The notes below the pieces were generated by a model. That model ran no database searches. It was given only the letters and a program-made list of their open reading frames with translations, and was not told where the DNA came from. Of a stretch of DNA of 64,000 bases, positions 58,171 to 64,000 are shown piece by piece (positions within the stretch are counted from its first letter, which is position 1; every line of letters begins with the position of its first letter). A program made the position numbers and the translations under genes. The stretch comes from Poindextera sp041691315 (GTDB lineage: Bacteria > Pseudomonadota > Alphaproteobacteria > Caulobacterales > Caulobacteraceae): NCBI GenBank assembly GCA_041691315.1, contig JBEPUW010000017.1, forward strand, positions 11,641 through 75,640, given 5' to 3'.

Positions 58171-58554
58171 ATGGGCAGGGCATGGAACAGAACTGAGCAC
58201 AGGGCGGGTTTCGCCGTCCTGGCGATGTTTGCCCTCTTGCTGCAGCTGGCGGTGCCGCAGGGTTTCATGCTGGCGGACGACGCCGGCCAGCCGGCCATCG
58301 TCATCTGTACCGGCCACGGCCCCCTCCTCGCGCCCAGAAATCAAGGTCTTCCCGGCAAAGCGCCGAAACAAAACGGCCCCTGTGCCTTCGCCGGCCACGG
58401 CGCGACGCCCACCCCGGCGCCAATGCTGGCGCCTGTCGAGGTTCGCTTCGAAGCGATCGACGCCGCCGCCGCGCCATCGATTTCCGCCACCCCGGGACGC
58501 GGCCTTGCCGCCCCGCCGCCACCCTCGCAAGGGCCGCCGACCCGCCTCCTCTGA
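58171..58554 (+). CDS. DUF2946-like exported protein
   Basis: 127 residues. A hydrophobic helix (AVLAMFALLLQLAVPQGFML) at the N-terminus, then VICTGHGPLLAPR, GPCAFAGHG and a Pro-rich end (APPPPSQGPPTRLL) match the DUF2946 family in layout: a CTGxG and a PCxFA region. Family genes often accompany copper-related or outer-membrane genes. Here a beta-barrel gene with a Cys cluster follows after 78 bases. Function unknown. Confidence 0.65.
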   Translation: MGRAWNRTEHRAGFAVLAMFALLLQLAVPQGFMLADDAGQPAIVICTGHGPLLAPRNQGLPGKAPKQNGPCAFAGHGATPTPAPMLAPVEVRFEAIDAAAAPSISATPGRGLAAPPPPSQGPPTRLL

Positions 58555-58632
58555 GCATCTTCGTCAGCGCTGGCCGCTTGCGCCCGCGCGTCCGCGCCCC
58601 TGAGCGCAACTCACTGGATTCGGAATCTCCGT

Positions 58633-59556
58633 ATGAAATTCTTACAGCTTGCGGCCTTGGCCGCGGCCATCGCGCTTTCGCTGAACCCAAGCGCAGCAAA
58701 GGCTTGCGCTTGCGGCTGCGGCGTCTTCGATGTCGGCGGTGACACCATGATCGCCGGCGGCGCCAAGCACGAGGTGTTCGTCGAATACGACGATCTCGAC
58801 CAGACGACCAATTGGGACGGAGCCAAACGCGCGCCGGCGGCGAACAACACCGACAAGCAAATCAAGTCCAATTTCCTTGTCGTCGGCGGCCAGGTGATGA
58901 TCAACTCGGACTGGAGCCTGATGGGCGAACTACCGGTGACCAACCGCGCCTTCCGCACCACCGACCCTGGCGCGGCGACCACCTTCCGCGACACCTCGCT
59001 CGGCGACATCCGGCTGATGGCCGTCTACACCGGACTCTCCAAGGACATGTCGACCGGCCTCATCGCCGGGGTCCGCCTGCCGACCGGAGACTTTCGCAGC
59101 CCCGGCTTCGACCGGGACGTCGAGATCGGCTCCGGCAGCACCGATCTCCTGCTCGGCGCCTATCACTCGGGCGCGGTCGGCAAGAGTGAGACCTGGAGTT
59201 ATCTGGTCCAGGCCCTCGCCGACCTGCCTCTCGCCGGCCAGGGGGGCTATGGGCCAGGCGACGAGGTCGACGCCTCGGCCGCCGTCACCTATGGCGGCTG
59301 GAGCAGCAGGGACGGCAAGCTGAAGCTCGAGCCGCTGTTGCAGCTGATCGGCTCGCTTCGCGCCCCCGACCACGGCCCGGCCGCCAATCCGGACAACACC
59401 GGCTATCAGCGCCTGCTGATTTCGCCCGGCGTGCAGCTCGACGCCGGGAACTGGAAGCTGTACGGCGACGTCGAGTTCCTAGTCGCGCAATATGTAAAGG
59501 GAAATCAGCTCATTGCACCGGAACAGTTCAAGCTGGTCCTGAGCCGATCGTTCTGA
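58633..59556 (+). CDS. Outer-membrane beta-barrel protein with CACGCG motif
   Basis: 307 residues. MKFLQLAALAAAIALSLNPS is a signal peptide, followed at once by CACGCGVFDVGGD, a Cys cluster with potential metal binding. The rest is Gly-rich beta strands with alternating hydrophobics, such as SLGDIRLMAVYTGLSKDMST and GLIAGVRLPTGDFRSPGFD, and the last residue is Phe (SRSF), the outer-membrane insertion signal. Probably a barrel transporter or porin-like protein linked to a metal. It follows the DUF2946 gene and converges on lpd. Confidence 0.7.
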   Translation: MKFLQLAALAAAIALSLNPSAAKACACGCGVFDVGGDTMIAGGAKHEVFVEYDDLDQTTNWDGAKRAPAANNTDKQIKSNFLVVGGQVMINSDWSLMGELPVTNRAFRTTDPGAATTFRDTSLGDIRLMAVYTGLSKDMSTGLIAGVRLPTGDFRSPGFDRDVEIGSGSTDLLLGAYHSGAVGKSETWSYLVQALADLPLAGQGGYGPGDEVDASAAVTYGGWSSRDGKLKLEPLLQLIGSLRAPDHGPAANPDNTGYQRLLISPGVQLDAGNWKLYGDVEFLVAQYVKGNQLIAPEQFKLVLSRSF

Positions 59557-59568
59557 CCCGACGCGGGT

Positions 59569-60978
59569 TCAGAGGTGCAGGAGACGGCCAAAGGCGTCGA
59601 GGGAGGCTTCGTGCATGGCCTCGCTCATGGTCGGGTGTGGGAAGACTGTGGCGATCAGTTCCACCTCGGTTGCTTCCAGGGTCATGGCCAGGGCGAATCC
59701 TTGGATCATTTCCGTGACTTCCGCGCCGATCATGTGGGCGCCGATCAGCGCGCCGGTCTTGGTGTCGAACACGGTCTTGACGAAACCCTCGGTCTGGCCG
59801 GCGGCGATGGCCTTGCCGTTGGCGCGGAAGGGGAAGCGGCCGACCTTGATCTCGCGTCCGTCCGCCTTGGCCTGCGCCTCGGTCAGGCCCACCGAGGCGA
59901 TCTGCGGCTCGGAATAGGTGCAGCCGGGGATGGGGGCGGTGAGGTTGTCCGGCCTCAGGCCGGCGATGTGCTCGACGCAACGGACGCCCTCGTGGCTGGC
60001 CTTGTGCGCCAGCCAGGGCGGGCCAACGACATCGCCGATAGCGTAGAGTCCGGCGACATTGGTGGCGCAGGCCGCGTCGATGACGACGTGGCCGCGATCG
60101 ACCTTCACCCCCAGCCCCTCCAGGCCCAGATCCTCGACATTGCCGGCGATGCCGACCGCGACGATGGCGCGCTCCGCTTCCAGGGTCTCGGCCTTGCCGG
60201 CGATCTCGAAGTCGATGGCCACGCCGGTCTTGGTCTTGGCCAGCTTCGAGACCTTGGCCCCGACCCGGAACTTCAGGCCACGCTTCTCGAACGCCTTCCG
60301 CGCCGCGGCTGACACCTCCTCGTCCTCGACCGGCAGGATGCGGTCCAGCGCCTCTATCACCGTAACATCCGCGCCCAAGGCTCTGTAGAAACTCGCGAAT
60401 TCGATGCCGATGGCCCCGGAGCCGACGACCAGCAGCGACTTGGGCGCATCCTTCGGGACCATCGCTTCGCGATAGGTCCAGACCCGGTCGCCGTCCGGCG
60501 CCAGGCCGATGTCCGGAAAGGTCCGCGCCCGAGCGCCGGTGGCCAGGATGACCGACTTGGGCGCGAGCGCTCGTTCGCCACCGGCTTTTAGCGCCACGAC
60601 CACCTTCGGCGCGCCCTCGCCCTTCTCCAGCGTCGCCGTACCCTCGATCACTTCGATCTTATTCTTCTTCATCAGGAAGGCGACGCCGGAGGACAGCTGC
60701 TTGGCCACCGCCCGTGAGCGCGCGATCACCTTGGTGAAGTCGTACGACCGGCCCTCGGCCGCCAGGCCGTAGTCGCCGAGATGACCCAGGGTTTCGTAGA
60801 GTTCGCCGGACTTGAGCAGCGCCTTGGTCGGGATGCAGCCCCAGTTCAGGCAGATGCCGCCCAGGGTCGGCTCGCGCTCGACGATGGCGGTCTTCAGGCC
60901 GAGTTGCGCGGCGCGGATCGCCGCCACGTAGCCGCCGGGACCGGAGCCGATCACCACCAGGTCGAACGCGTCGGCCAT
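59569..60978 (-). CDS. lpd: Dihydrolipoyl dehydrogenase
   Basis: 469 residues. FDLVVIGSGPGGYVAAIRAA binds FAD, GGICLNWGCIPTKALL is the redox-active disulfide, GSGAIGIEFASFYRALG binds NAD, and the C-terminal HPTMSEAMHEA carries the active-site His-Glu pair. It re-oxidises lipoyl groups of pyruvate and oxoglutarate dehydrogenases. The start overlaps the glutathione peroxidase stop by one base, and pdhC lies two genes upstream in the same direction, so it is probably part of the pdh operon. Confidence 0.97.
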   Translation of the reverse strand: MADAFDLVVIGSGPGGYVAAIRAAQLGLKTAIVEREPTLGGICLNWGCIPTKALLKSGELYETLGHLGDYGLAAEGRSYDFTKVIARSRAVAKQLSSGVAFLMKKNKIEVIEGTATLEKGEGAPKVVVALKAGGERALAPKSVILATGARARTFPDIGLAPDGDRVWTYREAMVPKDAPKSLLVVGSGAIGIEFASFYRALGADVTVIEALDRILPVEDEEVSAAARKAFEKRGLKFRVGAKVSKLAKTKTGVAIDFEIAGKAETLEAERAIVAVGIAGNVEDLGLEGLGVKVDRGHVVIDAACATNVAGLYAIGDVVGPPWLAHKASHEGVRCVEHIAGLRPDNLTAPIPGCTYSEPQIASVGLTEAQAKADGREIKVGRFPFRANGKAIAAGQTEGFVKTVFDTKTGALIGAHMIGAEVTEMIQGFALAMTLEATEVELIATVFPHPTMSEAMHEASLDAFGRLLHL

Positions 60979-61454
60979 CAGAGCAGCGCCTCGACGGCTG
61001 ACTCCAGCGCCTCCGGCTTGGTGGTCGGCGCGAACCGCTGGGCCACCGCGCCGCTACGGTCGACGAGGAACTTGGTGAAGTTCCACTTGATGCCTTCGCT
61101 GCCGAGCACGCCCTTCTTTTGCTTCTTCAGGAAGGCGTAGAGAGGGTGAGCGGCCGGGCCGTTGACGTCGATCTTGGAAAACATCGGAAAGCTGACGTCG
61201 TAGGTCAGCGAACAGAAGTTGGCGATCTCGGCCGCGTCGCCCGGCTCCTGGGCGCCGAACTGGTTGCACGGGAAGCCCAGCACCGCGAAGCCCTGGTCCT
61301 TGTGCTTGCGATAGAGCGCCTCCAAGCCCTCGTACTGGGGGGTGAAGCCGCACTTGCTGGCGGTGTTGACGATCAGCAGCACCTGGCCGCGATAATCGGT
61401 GAGCGCCGCCGGCTTGCCGTCCAGGGTCTCGGCCGCGAAATCATAGACGCTCAT
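60978..61454 (-). CDS. Glutathione peroxidase family protein
   Basis: 158 residues. NTASKCGFTPQYEGLEALY has the peroxidatic Cys, GFPCNQFGAQEPG the Gln and FPCNQF motif with a second Cys, and GIKWNFTKFLVD the catalytic Trp-Asn. A Cys-type, monomeric form that likely uses thioredoxin. It reduces hydroperoxides. It sits between pdhC and lpd in overlapping order, odd for an antioxidant gene but common in related genomes as far as I know. Confidence 0.93.
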   Translation of the reverse strand: MSVYDFAAETLDGKPAALTDYRGQVLLIVNTASKCGFTPQYEGLEALYRKHKDQGFAVLGFPCNQFGAQEPGDAAEIANFCSLTYDVSFPMFSKIDVNGPAAHPLYAFLKKQKKGVLGSEGIKWNFTKFLVDRSGAVAQRFAPTTKPEALESAVEALL

Positions 61455-61479
61455 CGGGGTGTCCTTCTCCCGCGCCGGC

Positions 61480-62853
61480 TCAGACCAGCATGGTCAGCGG
61501 ATCTTCGATCATCGCCTTGAAGGCGGACAGGAAGCGGGCGCCGATGGCGCCGTCCACCACCCGATGATCGCAGGTCAGGGTGACGGTCATCACCGTGGCG
61601 ATGGCCAACTGGTCGCCGCGCACGATCGGACGCTTCTCGCCGACCCCGACGCTCAGGATCGCCCCTTGCGGCTCATTGATAATCGAGGCGAAGGACTTGA
61701 TGCCGAACATGCCCAGGTTGGAGACCGAAAAGGTGCCGCCCTGGAACTCCTCGGGCTTCAGCTTGCGCGTCCGCGCCCGCTCGGCCAGATCCTTGGTCTC
61801 GCGCGCGATCTCCGCCAGGCCCTTGGTCTCGGCGGCGCGGATGATCGGGGTGATCAGCCCGCCCTCGATGGCCACGGCCATGGCCACGTCGGCGTGGTGG
61901 TGTTTGGCGATCCCCTCGGGCGTGTAGGAGGCGTTGGCGTCGGGCACGCGCCGGAGCGCCAGAGCCGAGGCCTTGATGACGAAGTCGTTGACGCTGACCC
62001 GCACGCCTTCGCCCTTGAGCAGGGCGTTGACCTTGGTCCGGGCCTCCAGCAGCCGGTCAATCTCCAGGTCGATGCTCAGCGGAAAATGTGGCACGTCGCG
62101 GAAGCTGTCGGTCAGCCGCCGGGCGATGGTCTTCTTCATGCCGTCGAGCGGGATGAGATCGTAGGAGCCCGGCGGAATGCCCATTTGCTCGAGGGACTGA
62201 ACTTGACGGGGGGCGGCGGCGGTTTGAGGTTGCGCGGCTTTCGCCGCGGCCGGCTGACCCTTCACGTCCTCAAGATCGCGCTTGATGATGCGTCCGTGAG
62301 GTCCGGAGCCCTTGATGGTTTTGAGATCGACGCCGGCTTGCTCGGCGAGCCGCTTCGCAAGAGGCGAAGCAAATATACGGGTCCTTTCTCCCCTTGCGGG
62401 TTTCGGAGCGGTCGCCGAAGGCGATCGGCTGACATCGTCAGTCGAAGCGAAGATGGGTGTCGGCAAAGCCGACGGATGAGGGGTCTCGCTCCGCTCGACA
62501 GGTTGCGTCGGGGTCTTTGCTGAATCGCCGTGCGACCCCTCATCCGACCCGCTGCGCGGGCCACCTTCTCCCGCAGGGGGAGAAGGGGCCGGTTTGGAGG
62601 GCTCGGTGCTTTCCCCCTCCCCCTTCAATCTGGCGATCGGGGTGTTGACCTTGACCTCTTCGGTGCCTTCCGGAACCAGGATCTCGTCGACCACGCCTTC
62701 GTCGACCGCTTCGACCTCCATGGTCGCCTTGTCGGTCTCGATCTCGGCGATGACGTCGCCGGAGCGCACGGTGTCGCCGGCCTTCACCAGCCACTTGGCC
62801 AGCGTGCCCTCCTCCATGGTCGGCGACAGGGCCGGCATCAGGATATCGGTCAC
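61480..62853 (-). CDS. pdhC: Pyruvate dehydrogenase E2 subunit
   Basis: 457 residues from GTG 62853. One lipoyl domain (1-80) with Lys42 in IETDKATMEVEA; a peripheral-subunit-binding domain (about 160-195, FASPLAKRLAEQAGVDLKTI); an acyltransferase domain ending TLTCDHRVVDGAIGARFLSA with the catalytic His and Asp. It transfers acetyl groups to CoA and is the lipoylation target of LipA. Between the lipoyl and binding domains, residues about 90-157 are encoded by a palindromic repeat (62383-62586). GTG overlaps the GFA stop by four bases. Confidence 0.96.
   Translation of the reverse strand: MTDILMPALSPTMEEGTLAKWLVKAGDTVRSGDVIAEIETDKATMEVEAVDEGVVDEILVPEGTEEVKVNTPIARLKGEGESTEPSKPAPSPPAGEGGPRSGSDEGSHGDSAKTPTQPVERSETPHPSALPTPIFASTDDVSRSPSATAPKPARGERTRIFASPLAKRLAEQAGVDLKTIKGSGPHGRIIKRDLEDVKGQPAAAKAAQPQTAAAPRQVQSLEQMGIPPGSYDLIPLDGMKKTIARRLTDSFRDVPHFPLSIDLEIDRLLEARTKVNALLKGEGVRVSVNDFVIKASALALRRVPDANASYTPEGIAKHHHADVAMAVAIEGGLITPIIRAAETKGLAEIARETKDLAERARTRKLKPEEFQGGTFSVSNLGMFGIKSFASIINEPQGAILSVGVGEKRPIVRGDQLAIATVMTVTLTCDHRVVDGAIGARFLSAFKAMIEDPLTMLV
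62383..62586. repeat. Palindromic repeat inside pdhC, translated in frame
   Basis: Right arm GACCCCTCATCCGACCCG to GGGGGAGAAGG (62534-62586) mirrors the left arm CCTTTCTCCCCTTGCGGG (62383-62400) and GTCGGCAAAGCCGACGGATG continuing to GGGGTC (62459-62485), with a 54-base insertion in the left arm. It is the family of palindrome B. Read as protein it gives SPPAGEGGPRSGSDEGSHGD and about 48 more residues in the E2 linker, with no stop. Confidence 0.9.
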
Positions 62854-63254
62854 GCCGGCGACTCCTGGCTCAGATGCGCCAGGGTGGCCGCGTGGGCCTC
62901 CCAGTTCCTGCCGTCGAAGGGCTCGATGCGGATGTTCAGGTCGTCGGCCTCGTCCAGGCAGCGGGCGTTGACCGACCAGCCGTCCGGGTTGGAGCGCGGG
63001 CGGTAGAAGCTCTTGATGCCGCAGACCAGGCAGAACAGGTGGTCGGCGGCGCCGGTGTTGAACCGGTAACTGGTCAGCGCCGCCTGGCCGTCCAACAGCC
63101 GGAAGCGGCTGTTCGGCACGATGACATGCACAAAACCGGTCATCTGGCAGATCGAGCAGTTGCAGCTCTGCGCCTCGACTGTGCCCGGCAACGCCGCCTC
63201 GAAGCGCACCGCGCCGCAGTGGCATCCGCCGCCGCGCCAGGTCAGGCCGCTCAT
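62850..63254 (-). CDS. GFA-family (formaldehyde-activating-like) protein
   Basis: 134 residues from ATG 63254. GGCHCGAVRFEAALPG has the first CxC, CNCSICQMTGFVHV the central CxCxxC and FCLVCGIKSFYRPRSNPDGW the last CxxC: the zinc pattern of the GFA/CENP-V family. Many members do not act on formaldehyde. It lies between pdhB and pdhC with four-base overlaps on both sides (ATGA and GTGA), so it is translated together with the dehydrogenase subunits. Confidence 0.9.
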   Translation of the reverse strand: MSGLTWRGGGCHCGAVRFEAALPGTVEAQSCNCSICQMTGFVHVIVPNSRFRLLDGQAALTSYRFNTGAADHLFCLVCGIKSFYRPRSNPDGWSVNARCLDEADDLNIRIEPFDGRNWEAHAATLAHLSQESPA

Positions 63255-64000
63255 CGGTAGCACACGGCCTTGGCCGCCTTGACGATGCGGTCGACGGACG
63301 GCAGCGACACGGCCTCCAGATTGGCGGCATAGGGAAGCGGCACGTCTTCCTGATGCACGCGCGCCGGCGGGGCGTCGAGATAGTCGAAGGCGTGCTCAAT
63401 CACCCGCGCGATGACCTCGGCGCCGACGCCCATGGGGCCCCAGCCCTCTTCGCAGGCGACCAAGCGGTTGGTCTTCTTGACGCTTTCGACCACCGTCATG
63501 TGGTCGAGGGGGCGCAGGGTGCGCAGGTCGATCACCTCGGCCTCGATGCCGTCCTTGGCCAGCAGCTCGGCGGCTTCCAGGGCAAAGCCGACCATGCGCG
63601 AATGGGCGGTGAGAGTGACGTCGGTCCCGCCCCGGCGGATCTTGGCGCGGCCGATGGGAAGCACCCAGTCTTCGACATCCGGCACGTCGAACTCGTGGCC
63701 GTACATCATCTCGTGTTCGAGGAAGACCACGGGGTTGGGGTCGCGGATGGCGGCCTTGAGCAGGCCCTTGGCGTCGGCGGCGTCGTAGGGCGCGATGACG
63801 ATCAGGCCCGGCACATGGGCGTACCAGCTGGAATAGTCCTGGCTGTGCTGGGCGGCGGCGCGCGAGGCCGCGCCATTCGGCCCGCGGAACACGATCGAGC
63901 ACGCGATCTGGCCGCCGGACATGTAGCGGCTCTTGGCGGCGGAATTGATGATCTGGTCGATCGCCTGCATGGCGAAGTTGAAGGTCATGAACTCGACGAT
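63251..64000 (-). CDS. pdhB: Pyruvate dehydrogenase E1 beta subunit, 5' end outside
   Basis: The last 249 residues lie here; the gene runs off the right edge. FMTFNFAMQAIDQIINSAAK and GGQIACSIVFRGPNGAASRA then QHSQDYSSWYAHVPGL are the E1-beta core, with VFLEHEMMYGHEFDVPD and AHSRMVGFALEAAELLAKDG later. It is the C-terminal part of the thiamine-pyrophosphate-dependent E1 enzyme that decarboxylates pyruvate. Its stop overlaps the GFA start. pdhA and the lipoyl-bearing N-terminal part of pdhB, if present, are beyond the window. Confidence 0.96.
   Translation of the reverse strand: MVEFMTFNFAMQAIDQIINSAAKSRYMSGGQIACSIVFRGPNGAASRAAAQHSQDYSSWYAHVPGLIVIAPYDAADAKGLLKAAIRDPNPVVFLEHEMMYGHEFDVPDVEDWVLPIGRAKIRRGGTDVTLTAHSRMVGFALEAAELLAKDGIEAEVIDLRTLRPLDHMTVVESVKKTNRLVACEEGWGPMGVGAEVIARVIEHAFDYLDAPPARVHQEDVPLPYAANLEAVSLPSVDRIVKAAKAVCYR

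Noticed and set aside
1..64000. CRISPR array or prophage
   Set aside because: No regularly spaced 24-40 base repeats and no phage structural or integrase genes were seen; the direct repeats present are tandem 16-mers and palindromes.

Overview
This is a GC-rich chromosomal segment of an alphaproteobacterium, most likely a member of the Caulobacteraceae (Caulobacter/Phenylobacterium type). That placement is an inference from gene content: the ntrB-ntrC-ntrY-ntrX block running into dat, hfq and hflX; a fused ispDF; the pdhB/pdhC/lpd group with lipA; and many palindromic intergenic repeats of the kind common in this family. Most of the window is ordinary vertical chromosome, dense and strongly codon-biased. 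One stretch at about 13.9-14.8 kb is clearly more AT-rich and looks acquired.

Layout. 0.2-11 kb: a YihY-type membrane protein, a TusA-like protein, a DUF2817 peptidase-like protein, a first DNA ligase D with a LexA-box-like motif in its divergent promoter, an MFS transporter, a small lipoprotein, a class III CoA-transferase, a MazEF module, DUF5996 and an FMN reductase. 11.0-11.2 kb: a pair of related hairpins in mirror arrangement. 11.2-17.5 kb: ethanolamine ammonia-lyase EutBC, then an accessory patch of SHOCT-domain reading frames, a TacAT-type toxin-antitoxin pair and a protein of unknown family. 18.3-22.7 kb: a non-homologous end-joining (NHEJ) operon, ligD2-ku, followed 4 bases later by an unusual BRCT / winged-helix-like / TPR protein. 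22.7-31 kb: two VapBC modules, tRNA-Ser(UGA), tmk-holB-tatD-MBL hydrolase and an ECF42 sigma factor with its DGPF partner. 31-38 kb: detoxification and small regulatory genes, including an ECF41 sigma factor (frameshifted) divergent from its carboxymuconolactone decarboxylase partner, and mazG. 39.3-48.1 kb: hflX, hfq, dat, ntrX, ntrY, ntrC, ntrB on the minus strand. 48.2-59.6 kb: ispDF, pncC-like amidohydrolase, methyltransferase, RatA/COQ10-like protein, lipA, an ArsR-SRPBCC pair, an acyl-activating enzyme and a possible metal-linked envelope pair. 59.6-64 kb: lpd, glutathione peroxidase, pdhC, a GFA-family gene and the 3' part of pdhB.

How the genes work together. LigD2, Ku and the BRCT/TPR protein form one transcription unit and probably one repair machine; LigD1 may be a damage-inducible second ligase. 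NtrBC/NtrYX are the nitrogen two-component systems, and NtrC here lacks the GAFTGA loop, so it is unlikely to work through sigma-54. LipA, PdhC, PdhB and Lpd serve the pyruvate dehydrogenase complex. Four toxin-antitoxin modules lie between 8.8 and 30.2 kb; two have clear palindromes overlapping their start codons.

Most notable observations: the third gene in the NHEJ operon; the palindromic repeat that is translated in frame inside the pyruvate dehydrogenase E2 linker and also forms the C-terminal tail of the RatA-like protein; the LexA-box-like motif at ligD1; the ECF41-type promoter in front of the decarboxylase gene; and the mirror-image hairpin doublet at 11 kb. All calls come from reading sequence and motifs; no database search was run.
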